Positions 1-10,320 of a stretch of 64,000 nucleotides of DNA are shown piece after piece (position 1 is the first letter of the stretch; every line of letters starts with the position of its first letter). The stretch is from Naematelia aurantialba (Eukaryota; Basidiomycota; Tremellomycetes; Tremellales; Naemateliaceae): the NCBI GenBank assembly GCA_021527695.1, contig JAKFAO010000009.1:1054001-1118000 (forward strand), given 5' to 3'. The notes under the pieces are model-generated. The model was not told the DNA's origin and did not search any database. It saw nothing but the letters and a program-made list of their open reading frames with translations. Made by a program: the position numbers and the translations under genes.

Positions 1-3000
1 GTGTTGGGGATTTGGGTCGGGTGGGTTCGGATGAGTCTGCAGGACACTGCGTGATGATAGGCAAATCTGTCAAGGATGGCTTTGATATGAGAATTGTTAT
101 TGGCCAGGGATGCTACATGTGTCCAATCTTGGTCTACATGTACTCGCGCCTTGGTTTCCCAAGCGTCTAAGGCGGCAGTATCGGCTAGGAAATTGCGGTA
201 ACCCCTAGACAGCTGATGGTGGCGGCGTCTTGACGCTCCACTGTACTCTTGATTCGTCTCCCAGCGGTTGAGTGTAGTGTTGATGTCGCCACCGGCGATC
301 CACGGTAAATCATCGGTGAGCAGTTGCTTAACGCTTTCCCAGAAGGTATTTACGGTGTGTGCATATGCGTCTGTCAGATCATTGATAGCATAAACGGCAA
401 GTAATGTGATCCGTTTAACCTTGCCTAAGATGTCAGGAAGCGTAAGATCCACGGCGGCGACCCTGCCCAAGGCAATGCCGCTGTCTGGTGTACGGAGATT
501 ATTTGCTGCAATGCTCTTGTGCACTAAAATCATAACGCCTCTGGAGTGCTCGGTCGGGGAGAATACTGGGAAGATGTTGTAGTGAGTCTGTATGTTAAAC
601 CCAAGGCCGGTGCCGTGAGAGGTCGGCAATCTCATTCCGCTAGCTCGAGTATGCCATGTCTCAACCAATAGGACAACGTGGGGAAGAAGCTCTTGGAGGA
701 TGTTTAAGATCTCTTGACCTTTAGTCGGATTAGCGCCTAGCCCTGTACAATTAAGAGTGATGACTTTCAAGGGATCACTGAAGGCTTGGGCTTGTGGTAG
801 CAAGGACAAGGCGGCGAGGGTGAGCAGAAAACTAGGAGAGGTTGAGAATGTCGTTAGGCAGAGGAGAAAGAGAGCGTAGGTGCAGTGAGGAAGAGAGGAG
901 GATCGTGGGCTAGCTAGTTGTGTTCGACACACTCCAGGTGCATTCGGGTATGGGTCTATCGTAATTACGGGCTTCGAAGGGATAGAGCAGCAGCCAGGCT
1001 GAACAAACCAGAGGGGGGAAGGAGAGTGTAGCCGGGGTCGACAGTGTTGATAAGGGTGTAATGAAGGGTCGTACTCCATTAGGCGGACTGGAACCAGGTT
1101 AGTGGTGGGCGGTGGAGGGAGGAGTATCAGGACGGGCTCATGACCTACTCTGATCCCTGCCGGTTCGTCCTCGTCCATCGATTCGTCATCGCTGCTTTCC
1201 TGGACATTCTGTCTCTTGAGAGGAGGTTCACCGTCATTGTCATCACTCACGTCTGAGTTGTTGTCCCTGTCATCCTCGACGTGAGGTTCAATGGACCCGG
1301 CGGTAATTTCCTTTCGCTTGGTGAGGTTTTTGAGGGTAAGCGGTAGCTTGGTCTTGGGGCGTAGATCAGGAGCTGGAGGGGCTGCCGCTGCAAGTAGCTT
1401 GACACTAGACTGGGCCTTGAGAAGTTTTCGCTCGTAGTCGACTCGTTCTTCTTTCGCTCGTTGTTCGTCTTCACGCGCTAGTGAGATCATCATAGAGAAA
1501 GCCTCAGGATCCATAGCTGAGAGCATACCGACCTTATCGCGAGCGGCCTGTTCGTTCTGTTTGGCTCGTGCTATCTCGTGTCGGTAGTAGGTCACGTCGG
1601 ATTTGGCTTCGAAGACTTCTCGTTCGTTTCTCATCGCCTTTGACGTCCATGCGAGAGTCTGCTGTAGGTTGGAGTTTGTCTCTTGGGCCATGTCTGCGCT
1701 GTAAATCATAGCTGCCATCTGGCGTTCTTCAATAGTGTCCAGGCGGGCCATCAAGTTGTTACTGGTCTCCTGTAAGGCAGTAGCCGCTTGCGTCTGCTGA
1801 TTGGCTCGACCCCTTTGTTCTCTTCGTGTCGATTGCTCGGTGGTTTGCATATTGTGGCGGTTAATGTCGTAAACCAGTTGCCAAGGCTGAAAGAGTTGAG
1901 ATCGCTGTTGACAAATATAGACAGCAAGTGCGAATGAGGATGGGGTGACCATGAACCACTTTTCATAGACGTGCCTGCCTCCTGGGGTGAGGAACTCGTC
2001 GAGGGAATACTTTTTGTTGAATGCGTCAACCCAGTCAAAGACTTCAGCCAGAATATCATCCGCCGTGTATCCACCAGCACCGTAGACTACTATGGAGCAA
2101 GGGTTATCCGGGACGATGGCGTCGTAGGAGCGGTGGAAAATGACGTGATAGTCTCCAAACGTCCATGATAATTTCGCGGCATCCATTTCATGCAGTGCAG
2201 CGAGCTTGAGGAATCGAACATGACGAACATGAGGGGATCCCCGTTCTTTGGTCCACTGGAAACTTCCCCAGTCGCGAGTTACAGTGTAACCAAGTTCAGT
2301 GCACTTGCGTCGAATCCACTGAGTGACGCTTGGTTCTGTGATGGTCTCATCACCACCCGTGGTGTGGCGGAAAATGAAATCGCCGACAGCTTGACGATCA
2401 ATATCAGGTCCGCAACTCCAAACAGCTTCATGACCTTGTTCTACCAGGCGACGTCGGAGTGTTTCCATGGTCGCCAATTTAGATAGGATCTTGGCTTTGC
2501 CTTTCGGCGAGAGGTTGACAGTGGCGCAGGAATGGTATGTGTTGGAGTCTGATATAGGAAGACCAGGTTCTCCTTCGGCTACCATGAACCACTTCGGGTT
2601 GAGCCAATCAGGGTTTCCTTGCGCCAGGGTGCGACCTGAAGTTTTGTCAACCAGGTTGATACAGTCGACATAAGATTGAACCGCTTTTCGAGCTGAATCC
2701 GCAAGATCGAAGGGTTGACCGAATACTCGGAGCTGGAATGGGGACTGGTTGGGGTTGGATCCTTCTACCATGATACCGGCATCGCGGGCAATGTGATAAA
2801 AATCATCTTTGATTTGGACTGCAGCAGGTGGGCGATCCATCCGTGCAAAGGTCGGGACGGGTGGCTGTGGGGTGTCGGTCCTTGAGCCGGTGGTTGTGTG
2901 GATATTGGCGAGATCCGTTACCGTTACCGTTGTTTGGTTGCTTGCTTCGGGGGCAGGGGCGGCTGGTTGTTCGATTGGGGTGATCTCATGATCTTGTTCA

Positions 3001-3353
3001 TGGGTATCATGCTCGTTCGCGGTGGTCTCATGACCGTGTTCGTTGATGTCATCACCGTATTCAAAGGTTTCCTCCTCGAATATGTTGGTGTCATTCCCGT
3101 ATTCAGCAATGTCATTGTCTGGAGTGTCATTTGGTGTATACGTTGAGGGTCGGAAAGCTGGCTTACTGTATGCGACATGTTCTGGTAGATGGGCGTGGCT
3201 CTGATCATCTCCCATTTGGACATCGTCGTCAGGTATATGAAGTGAGCTTGGGAGAGGGACGATGTCTCCGGCGAGTTGCGCTAGTCCGGAAACTTCGGCA
3301 GGCAGCATGTCAACGGAACTTCGAGGTGTCCTAGTCGGGCGACGGGCTGTCAT
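1..3353 (-). CDS. LINE-type ORF with APE (EEP) endonuclease, C-terminus beyond window
   Basis: The frame is open from the ATG at 3353 to the window edge (at least 1117 codons) with no stop. Order seen: an acidic, low-complexity N-terminus; a central region; a helical, Glu/Gln/Lys-rich segment likely to form a coiled coil (about 1850-1430); a hydrophobic stretch (about 870-790); then an endonuclease/exonuclease/phosphatase fold. EEP motifs seen are the first strand with Asn (VITLNCTGLG, about 770-740), the metal-binding Glu in VVLLVETW (about 680-655), and GGDINTTL with the Asp/Asn pair (about 300-275). The His-containing end of the domain and any reverse transcriptase would lie left of position 1. 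In established families an EEP after a long N-terminal region is typical of APE-type LINEs (Tad/L1-like). The same frame continues open upstream of this ATG to 6614, so the true start is uncertain. Identification as a LINE is inference, because no RT is in view. Confidence 0.7.
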   Translation of the reverse strand, partial: MTARRPTRTPRSSVDMLPAEVSGLAQLAGDIVPLPSSLHIPDDDVQMGDDQSHAHLPEHVAYSKPAFRPSTYTPNDTPDNDIAEYGNDTNIFEEETFEYGDDINEHGHETTANEHDTHEQDHEITPIEQPAAPAPEASNQTTVTVTDLANIHTTTGSRTDTPQPPVPTFARMDRPPAAVQIKDDFYHIARDAGIMVEGSNPNQSPFQLRVFGQPFDLADSARKAVQSYVDCINLVDKTSGRTLAQGNPDWLNPKWFMVAEGEPGLPISDSNTYHSCATVNLSPKGKAKILSKLATMETLRRRLVEQGHEAVWSCGPDIDRQAVGDFIFRHTTGGDETITEPSVTQWIRRKCTELGYTVTRDWGSFQWTKERGSPHVRHVRFLKLAALHEMDAAKLSWTFGDYHVIFHRSYDAIVPDNPCSIVVYGAGGYTADDILAEVFDWVDAFNKKYSLDEFLTPGGRHVYEKWFMVTPSSFALAVYICQQRSQLFQPWQLVYDINRHNMQTTEQSTRREQRGRANQQTQAATALQETSNNLMARLDTIEERQMAAMIYSADMAQETNSNLQQTLAWTSKAMRNEREVFEAKSDVTYYRHEIARAKQNEQAARDKVGMLSAMDPEAFSMMISLAREDEQRAKEERVDYERKLLKAQSSVKLLAAAAPPAPDLRPKTKLPLTLKNLTKRKEITAGSIEPHVEDDRDNNSDVSDDNDGEPPLKRQNVQESSDDESMDEDEPAGIRVGHEPVLILLPPPPTTNLVPVRLMEYDPSLHPYQHCRPRLHSPSPLWFVQPGCCSIPSKPVITIDPYPNAPGVCRTQLASPRSSSLPHCTYALFLLCLTTFSTSPSFLLTLAALSLLPQAQAFSDPLKVITLNCTGLGANPTKGQEILNILQELLPHVVLLVETWHTRASGMRLPTSHGTGLGFNIQTHYNIFPVFSPTEHSRGVMILVHKSIAANNLRTPDSGIALGRVAAVDLTLPDILGKVKRITLLAVYAINDLTDAYAHTVNTFWESVKQLLTDDLPWIAGGDINTTLNRWETNQEYSGASRRRHHQLSRGYRNFLADTAALDAWETKARVHVDQDWTHVASLANNNSHIKAILDRFAYHHAVSCRLIRTHPTQIPN

Positions 3354-3838
3354 AGATGCAGACTTCTTGCGTTCTGGTTTGTCCGGTCGAGGCATGAGGA
3401 GGCAACAAAGCCGGAATTGATTGAGTGTATGGTCGGTGTAGGCGTGGAAAAGACTCTTGGAAGGCGGGGAGCAGGATTGGATCCATCTGGCGGCATTTTT
3501 ATACCGTACAGTCGGCTGAGGGCTGACGTGAAATGAAACAATGAACAAAAGGCAAGCGTATATGTTATGAATGGGGGGAGGTGTTGCCCGCTCGTCGTCG
3601 ATGATTTTGATATTATTGCCAATCAGTAGACAAAATACTCCGTGATCTTGTTTTGTGTTCGAGGTCACTGTTGGAGAAACAAAGGTCGATCTGGCTGGTG
3701 GCAGTGAGCGTCTTGTTGTATTCTTTGTCACTGTTTTGAACACAAAGAGCCTGCTTCCAGGAGTGCTGCTCAGATCGTCAAAATGAACCCGGGTGTTAAG
3801 GCACATAGGGAAAAACGTAACAGGGACAAAGGGACCCT

Positions 3839-3943
3839 TGCGGCGTGTGAGGTTCGAACTCACGCGGACTTGAGTCCATCGAAGTTGATGTTTCATATAT
3901 GAAACCTTAAGTTCGACACGATAGACCACTACGTGAACGCCGC
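3839..3943 (-). tRNA. tRNA-Leu(UAA) with anticodon-loop intron
   Basis: Read on the minus strand: acceptor stem GCGGCGT pairs fully with ACGCCGC, with discriminator A at 3839. The D-loop has the invariant GG. The anticodon stem is TCGAA/TTCGA with loop CTTAAG...C, giving anticodon TAA. An intron of about 21 nt follows position 37 and contains a small palindrome (GTTTCATATATGAAAC). The long variable arm is GGACT-CAA-GTCC (class II). The T-arm GTGAG-TTCGAAC-CTCAC is perfectly paired. A and B boxes are recognisable, and TTTTT about 25 nt downstream can serve as a Pol III terminator. All parts look intact, so the gene should be functional. Its position inside a LINE-like open frame is unusual. 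Confidence 0.93.
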
Positions 3944-4139
3944 GAGCCACCGATAATTGGTGAAACGTAGTGATAATCTGCATATTGTTCATAGCGTCAT
4001 TCTGTCCCTTGTATAATTGTGCGGCGCCTGTAGGGTGTTTCGAGGACAATGCATCACACATGAGTGAGTCTATTCGTTGAGACCTGACGTCTTCCGAGGA
4101 GTAAGGGGTCAGGACATACAATCGAAAAAACGTACTTAC

Positions 4140-5465
4140 TTCAGATGCCCATTGTCTACTCCGCGGGACCTGAATCCTTGGCTGTGGGTATTGCCCTTCT
4201 GACGGATCAGTGCCCAAGGGAAATAGATGTTGTTCAAGCAAGGGCTCAGGTATAGCATGCTGAATGATCGTGTGCACATTGGTTGGATGACGGCCATTGT
4301 CATAGATGACCGGGAAGCCCGGGCCATACAGTGAAACAGGGCTAGAGTCCCATAGGTCGTGTTTGAAGTTTAACTTGACCTCAAGCTCAGTGTAGGAGGT
4401 TGCGGGTTTGTAAGAGCTCATTATCAATCTGAGGCTAGAGAGACGGGAGGATGATTCATTGGAGCGGGATACATAACATGTAACAATAATTCGGAACCGG
4501 GCAATGATACTATCGTCTTTCATGAAGTCAGATTGCGAGTGTTCGTGGAGGTTTTCAACGAATTGCAATTCGGGTATCCTATCCTCGTTCAGCGAGTAAT
4601 TAGTGCGGGAAAAGAGTAACGTCGAGAGACTTACAGGAGAGACGTATTGACCGATAAGGGGGAGGACAAGGCGGGGCTGCAGGTATTCTAGGTCCTCAAG
4701 GTCAATCGCCAATCGTTCCGCTATAGCACCGTTGAATGGCTTGGGTGGGCGAGCATAGTCTATGTGTATATCGTGCTCATATTCCGAGAAGCCAGTGTCG
4801 TAATCGCATTCGATATGCATCCCCTGTAGTTCGTCGCGAAGGATATGAAGGAGCGCTGTGCCTTGTCCTTCTTCTAGGGCTGCATTGCTGAGTGTAATGA
4901 TGGCTGGAGCCCAGTGATCTACGTGACCTCCTGGCGGGAGTGCTGAAGAAGGCGGGTTCCAGTGTACCGAGAAATGTTCCTCGCGGATCTCTCGGGTTAC
5001 ACCTGAGCGGGCGACACACGCTTGCTGGATACAACTCATCAGGTGTGCTGCCGTGGGGCACTTGACTAATGACTGCGTGATGACTAGTCGGGCCGCTTTA
5101 GTGATGGCTATCGAATAACGGTCCCGAAGAGTTGGTGCCACATTCGCCAAGTCCATCGTGTACACGGAACCGAAGCACTCTACGCTAGCCGGGGCGAAGA
5201 AGACTGTGCCGTTGAAACCAGGTAGGTGGTTTGGTCTGGGCCAGCTCGGGCAGTCGAGGCGCTCTGAGGTCGAATCGTACACTACTGGACGAGTAGGGCT
5301 TGGGGATAATGCTCGGCGTTCCAGATGAACGTTGATGAATGGGGGCTTGACATCGTCATCCAACGGCTCGATTGTATTCAACTCATGGAAACCGGGGCGG
5401 GGTCTCGCTGAGGTGTGCATCGATCGTCCACGAGGTCTGGGAAGCTGTCGGGACACTTTGGGCAT
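4140..5465 (-). CDS. ORF1-like segment of the LINE, in frame with the downstream endonuclease ORF
   Basis: An ATG at 5465 opens a frame that looks protein-like, with mixed hydrophobic and charged composition and no simple repeats, down to a perfect GTAAGT splice-donor-like site at 4139. No domain is recognised: I see no CCHC knuckle or RRM, which many LINE ORF1 proteins have. It lies directly upstream of, and in the same frame as, the endonuclease ORF. It could be ORF1 of that element, the N-terminal part of one giant polyprotein, or a first exon spliced onto the 3353 ORF. The end at 4140 is my choice based on the donor; the frame itself does not stop there. Function unknown. Confidence 0.4.
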
Positions 5466-6654
5466 AACGGCGTAAACTAGATATGCAGGGGGAGAATGTG
5501 GGGATTGAATGAACGGTAAACATAGGGTATCTCTTATGTGTAAAGAATCGTCGGTAGGCTCGTGAGTGCTGGTGGAGGGGGTTCTTTTGTGTCTGTGACG
5601 ACAGGAGTGCTGGAAAAGTTGCTCATTGTTTTGCCAGGAAACGGGTAATTTTAATAGCAAAACCGGATGATAGCAAGCGGTCCGTGTTGTTTCAAACAGG
5701 GCCGTACAATGAGGTTCTTTGAGGTCAACATGGGTCTGGGCATAAGGAGGTTTCAACCGTAGGAAAGTTAATGCGGGATTATTATTGTAAAGCAGGTCAC
5801 GTGACCAGCAGTTAGGAGCCAGCATAGTCAAACTGTACGATGGTGGCGAGCAGGGTAAGGACTGGTAGACGGTGGTGGGCAAGTGTGACTGGTAGGCGAT
5901 GGTGGGCAAGTGTTCAACTAGCGTAGGTATGCTTGGGGTGATCATGATAAGGTAATAAGCGAGATATGGAGCACCTCGTGTTACGATAGCGTCCTCGCCC
6001 AGCGACTTCAACCTTTGTGGTGGAATCAGTCGATGGGCAAGAAGGGCACTCTGTGTGACAGTAGCGCCTCCTAAGTTGTACCGCTGAGCAGGCGGAAGGG
6101 CAAGGGACTGGTAAGCGAAAGGCGGGAGGTGGAGTATGCTCGGAAAGTGGTAGAAGATGTGGGCTATGAAAAGGGAGCTACAAAGCGGGTTGTCGATCTG
6201 CAGGGGTGTCGTTGAGCGCTGAGGTGTCCAACGGTCCAATGTGTCACTGTGCTGCCGACCATCATGGTAAGGAGGAAATCGTGCTGCCTGAGTCATGGCT
6301 GGATGATAGTCGTCGTCCTCTGTGGATGAGGTGTCGTCCGCCGGTGTCCCGCAGAGCGAAGAGGGGGTGTCCTGGGCCGGCTCATGACCTGTTCCCCTAA
6401 CGCTTACGGTCTCCATCATGCCAGGCTCTTGAGTGGCCGCTTCACTCGTTTTGACGTTTAGCCTGACCGACGAATTTGGCGCATTAAGGGAGACAGAAAA
6501 TGAAACGGAGAAGGATCCCTCAATCGCCAGTAGAACCACGGCGAGGCTGAGGATGTAAATGACTAGTGCACATGCAATAGTGGCCGGGCCGGTGTTGCCA
6601 TTGGTGTTGAGCATCACGAAGACCTGTCCTGACAGACGCAAGGTAAGCAAGGTC

Positions 6655-6709
6655 AAGTAAAAGTAAAAGTAAAAGTAAAAGTAAAAGTAAAAGTAAAAGT
6701 AAAAGTAAA
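6655..6709 (-). repeat. (TTTTAC)n 3' tail of copy B
   Basis: About nine near-perfect 6-bp units, read as AAAAGT on the plus strand. They follow the element 3' end at ATGCATTTAC, as in copy A. This is the expected place for a template-independent or template-slipped tail of a non-LTR element. Confidence 0.85.
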
Positions 6710-6821
6710 TGCATAGGTATCGCGTCTGTCTAATACAATTTGGAGATTTGGAGATACCAGTATGTACGTCTAGAAGTATTGTATTGTCCGTTGTCCGAAC
6801 CAACTATGTATACAGGAATGG

Positions 6822-9800
6822 TTATGGGCCGAGCAGGGTGTCGACCCGAGACTTAAGGAGGCCGAATGAAATGTCGCGCAAGAGAGCGTCAAAGGTTGTG
6901 AGGCTGACGGCCGACTTGATCGATTTGAATAGATTCGCAGTGGACTCTTCGAGGAGCCCTCCGGGGGACAGGATGATGGGGTAGAAGGTACGGGAGGGAT
7001 GGGGAGTGGGTCCTTGTTTGCGACGCTTGTCCGAGGCTTTCGATTCGAGAGCTCGGAGGGCAATGGCGAGGACTGCTTCAGAAGGCGAGTCTGCAGGGTT
7101 GGTGACCACTCTGTCCAGGCGATCGAGCTCTGCTGCTCCAAACACAGAACGAACAGAGATGTCGAAGTCCGCATTTGGGAGGCCAGTGCCGGTGAGGCCG
7201 TCAAGGCGAAGGTCATTGAACAGCCCAGGCTGACCTTCGATGGGTGGTTCGAAGACAACACGGGTGGCAGGCATGGACTTGAGGGCCCGTCCAATGGCAT
7301 GCTTGATATATTCGTGTCGATACATCCAGCGAGAGCGGCAGCGGTGTTGGCACGTATCCACATGGCCTTCGGATAACGGGGTCGCACATTGAACGCAGAT
7401 CGGGAGGGAGGGGATAAGGGGAGTGCGAAGGTGGAGAGCGGCTGACACAGTCGCATCGGAGAGGAGATGGTGGTTTGAGTAGGGGATAACCGAGAGCCAC
7501 TTTCGTCCTAGCTTAGTCGATGCCTCCTCAATCCACAGGCGCTGGGTTGGTTTAATTCGCCTGAGGAGAGAGTCGCGACGTGAGACGAAAGCTTCGTGAC
7601 ACGATTCGCGTTGCAAGGGAACGACAGCTGGGGCTGTAATGGCCGGGTCGATTGAGGAGAGGACGAGGTCCGAGGCAGCGCATGCGGACTTGCGGGCAAT
7701 CGGGGCGCATTCGACGAACGACAGGAGGCCCATACCACCCATGCGTACAGGCAGAGTTACGAGCTCTTGATCGATGTCTGGGTCATGGCGGTATGAGGGG
7801 AGGATGGTACTCGGACCCCTTAGTTGCATGAAGGTAGAGAGGAGGAGGGAGTCAAGGCGTTGAAGAAGAGGGAGAAGGTCACTTGCCTCCAGACTACGCT
7901 GCAGATGCCTGAGGTTTTGCTGCAAGCACACCCGGAGGAGGAGGAGGGCATGGTGATGTGGAAGCGCGGCAAGGTTGCCAAGGCGTTGCTCTTCACGGTC
8001 GATGAGGGAGGCCAGGAAGGCTTCGCGTGTACTGCGGGGACCACCAACACAGGTACCCAGGGTGGTGAAGCCGTGGGACTGGACTTCTGTCAGGGGGACA
8101 CATCGGCACTTAGCGAGGTTCAGCGAGATGGAGCATTCCCGGAGGCGTAGGAAGGTAGCGACCCTGTCAACGATCTGGGAATCGGGCCCCGTGATATAGA
8201 CGTCATCGAGGTATGCAAGAATGGTGTGGTCTGGACCGAGGTATGTGCCGAGATCTTTGAGAGTAGATTGGAGGGCAAGAGAGAAGAGGAGGGGGCCTAG
8301 CGGGTCACCTTGGCGGACCCCTTGGGATGAGCTGAGTTTGGCGATACCATTAGGCCCGCGAGTGAGAAGGTCAGAGGGAGTGCCGTAGGCCCAAGAGGCA
8401 ACTCGGTAGAGAGTTTTGGAGAGTGGGAGGATGGCGCTCGACATTACCGACCTGTCAATGGTGTTGAAGGCATTGGTGAAGTCGAGGGAGGCTAGGTGCG
8501 TGTACTTGGAAGACAGCTTCCGGTCTGACGCGAGCTCAATCCACCTCGTTACCGGTTCAATCCCACCTTTCGAGCCAACTCCAAGTTGATTGGGTAAGAG
8601 GTGCTTGGCCCAGTCGTTCGAGCGAAGGAGGAGTTTCAGGAGGAGTCGGTACACCAGTTCTCCCACAGCAAGTGGGCGGATTTTGGTGCTATTGGGCTTG
8701 GGGATAGCAGTGAGGGAGGACGCGCATAAGAGGTCGCGGGCAGGGGCGGAGCCAGACAAGATCTCCGCACAAAGGTAGTGGAGCATAGTAACCGCCTCAG
8801 GAACTTCAGCGGCTACTTTGAGGAGGTTGGGCGTCCAACCAGAGGGGCCCGGGGCTGTGTCCCGCAGGGAGACAATTGCTGAGGCGATTTCTTCTTGGGA
8901 CGGAACTTTGCCCGCCGGCCCCCCACGATGGTTGGCAGGGGGAAACGGGTCAAGGGGGCCTTGTGGATGCAGCGACCTAAGCTGGTCGAGGGTGTCCTCT
9001 TCAGGTTGGAAGGTGGAGAGGTCGGTGTCTAGAGCACGAGCTGCAGCACCAAGCCTGCCTTGGGAGACAAGTTTGGTGCAGCGAGAGACACGATCGAGAG
9101 TGCGACGGGCAATGGGAGGGCCTGTGGGCCAGTCACATGCCGGGAATGCCGCCAGGCGGCGGATGGCATGGTCAGCGCCGGCTTTGAGACCAGGGGTGAG
9201 GGCGACCTTTGGTATGAGGAAGAAATCACGGGCTGCCTGTTCCGAGCTGGAGTCGTTATATGCAATGGCGACCCTTCTGACACAATCTTTGAATGCGTTT
9301 CGGACCCGGCCACTAAGGGGTTTCTTGACTACTGGCAAGGCGGCAAGCGCGGATGGGATATCGGGCATGTCGGGAAAGGGCGAGGCTGGAGAGGATGGAG
9401 GCTCGGAGTTGATATCTGCAGGCGAGGTGGGATGGGCGGCAGAGGTGCTGTCTACAGGGAGGTGTCCCGAGTCCGCCGGTTGCGGCGGAGGTGCCGGGGA
9501 AGGCAGGGCGGCAGGGATGCTGTCTTCGGGGGGGTGTCCCGAGTCCGCCGGTTGCGGCGGAGGTGCCAGGGGAGGCAGGGCGGCAGAGATCAGTTGGTCG
9601 ACCTCCTGCAAAAGGGCGGAGGCTGGGTCGCCAGGGGGAGGGGGTCCAGTCTGCAGTGCCGGGGCAGAGGAGGATACACGACGGTCAAGGGGGGAGGAGG
9701 TGCTTGCGGCTTGTAGCTGAGAGCCGTGTAGCGGGGACGGGACACTCGTGAGGGAGGCGCGTTTGTGGAGGCGACTTGGGGAGTTCTTCTTGGCTAGGGC

Positions 9801-10172
9801 AGCACGGGATTCGACAGGCTTGTCGGAGTCTTCCGGGATAAGCAAGTCGGAGTTGCACCTGCGCTTGTGGAGAGCGAGTCCACGTTCGTTCCGGGCAGGA
9901 GCACCACAGAGGTCGCACACTGTGAGGCCGAGGGAGACGAGGGTATCACGGGGGAAAAGAGTGCGAGGGTGCTGATTGTTGAAATGTACAAGGAGGCAGC
10001 TGACGTGCTTGCCCCTGCAGTGGATGCTGGGACATGTCCCGGGGACCGGTTGGGAGCGAAAGTAGTCTCGGCCATGCTTAGATGTGCGTATAGTGGATAG
10101 AGGGTCTGACTCCCCTGATGAGGCGCGAGTGACACGGCGGTATGGCGGCGGGGGTGGAGGTTGAGAGGGCAT
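6822..10172 (-). CDS. Reverse transcriptase with restriction-like endonuclease, copy B
   Basis: Intact 1116-residue protein expected to carry out target-primed reverse transcription of its own RNA. The N-terminus has two zinc-finger-like motifs for nucleic-acid binding: C47-x4-C52...H63-x4-H68, and C86-x2-C89-x12-H102-x3-C106. A Pro/Ser-rich linker (about 130-270) holds a repeated 24-residue unit. The RT spans about 440-700: GPSGWTP, IPKPNSTKIRPLAVGE, catalytic Asp in LDFTNAF, SQGVRQGDPLGPLLF, and YLDD at 654-657. The C-terminus has the CCHC knuckle C926-x2-C929-x7-H937-x3-C941, then an Arg/His helix, RLDGL and ADFDIS, and downstream Lys, as in restriction-like endonucleases of CRE/R2-type elements. 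The ATG at 10172 is chosen because both copies share it and the upstream frame is microsatellite. CRE clade is the best guess from the RPLAVGE motif and endonuclease type; a tree is needed. Confidence 0.92.
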   Translation of the reverse strand: MPSQPPPPPPYRRVTRASSGESDPLSTIRTSKHGRDYFRSQPVPGTCPSIHCRGKHVSCLLVHFNNQHPRTLFPRDTLVSLGLTVCDLCGAPARNERGLALHKRRCNSDLLIPEDSDKPVESRAALAKKNSPSRLHKRASLTSVPSPLHGSQLQAASTSSPLDRRVSSSAPALQTGPPPPGDPASALLQEVDQLISAALPPLAPPPQPADSGHPPEDSIPAALPSPAPPPQPADSGHLPVDSTSAAHPTSPADINSEPPSSPASPFPDMPDIPSALAALPVVKKPLSGRVRNAFKDCVRRVAIAYNDSSSEQAARDFFLIPKVALTPGLKAGADHAIRRLAAFPACDWPTGPPIARRTLDRVSRCTKLVSQGRLGAAARALDTDLSTFQPEEDTLDQLRSLHPQGPLDPFPPANHRGGPAGKVPSQEEIASAIVSLRDTAPGPSGWTPNLLKVAAEVPEAVTMLHYLCAEILSGSAPARDLLCASSLTAIPKPNSTKIRPLAVGELVYRLLLKLLLRSNDWAKHLLPNQLGVGSKGGIEPVTRWIELASDRKLSSKYTHLASLDFTNAFNTIDRSVMSSAILPLSKTLYRVASWAYGTPSDLLTRGPNGIAKLSSSQGVRQGDPLGPLLFSLALQSTLKDLGTYLGPDHTILAYLDDVYITGPDSQIVDRVATFLRLRECSISLNLAKCRCVPLTEVQSHGFTTLGTCVGGPRSTREAFLASLIDREEQRLGNLAALPHHHALLLLRVCLQQNLRHLQRSLEASDLLPLLQRLDSLLLSTFMQLRGPSTILPSYRHDPDIDQELVTLPVRMGGMGLLSFVECAPIARKSACAASDLVLSSIDPAITAPAVVPLQRESCHEAFVSRRDSLLRRIKPTQRLWIEEASTKLGRKWLSVIPYSNHHLLSDATVSAALHLRTPLIPSLPICVQCATPLSEGHVDTCQHRCRSRWMYRHEYIKHAIGRALKSMPATRVVFEPPIEGQPGLFNDLRLDGLTGTGLPNADFDISVRSVFGAAELDRLDRVVTNPADSPSEAVLAIALRALESKASDKRRKQGPTPHPSRTFYPIILSPGGLLEESTANLFKSIKSAVSLTTFDALLRDISFGLLKSRVDTLLGP
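9410..9600 (-). repeat. 72-bp Pro-rich coding repeat, two units in copy B
   Basis: The motif PPPQPADSGH...DS is present twice in copy B (residues about 205-245) and once in copy A (about 13850-13930). It accounts for the 24-residue length difference between the two proteins. Confidence 0.75.
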
Positions 10173-10196
10173 GACTTTACGTAATCCGCGTTCGGA

Positions 10197-10320
10197 GTAA
10201 AGAAAGTAAAGGGAATAGTCAAGAAAGTAAAGAAAGTAAAGAAAGTAAAGAAAGTAAAGAAAGTAAAGGAAGTAAAGTAATTGAGGAAATTAAAGTAATT
10301 GAGGTAATTAAAGAAAGTAA
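10197..10320 (-). repeat. Internal AAAGAAAGT microsatellite of copy B
   Basis: Imperfect AAAGAAAGT/AAAGT units lie just upstream of the RT start codon at 10172. The same tract occurs in copy A (14545-14669) with a different unit number, so it belongs to the element leader. Confidence 0.8.

Larger units (their letters stand above)
1..6614 (-). other. Continuous open frame of at least 2204 codons
   Basis: In the minus-strand frame whose codons start at positions 2 modulo 3 there is no stop from the ATG at 6614 to the window edge. I read 720-1260, 3353-5465 and 5465-6614 codon by codon. The rest of the downstream part follows from the continuous translation. The first residues contain a likely membrane segment (ATIACALVIYILSLAVV, about 6580-6530). 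The part 6530-5470 is Pro/Ser/His-rich and less protein-like than the rest. The frame passes through a tRNA gene without a stop. Such length is not expected by chance, but it does not prove a single polypeptide. Confidence 0.6.

Noticed and set aside
6520..6714. 64-codon frame starting with Leu-17
   Set aside because: Reads the TTTTAC tail in an alternative frame; a repeat artefact.
8818..9720. 300-codon plus-strand frame
   Set aside because: Exact antisense of the RT N-terminal Pro-rich region, repeated in copy A; a shadow.
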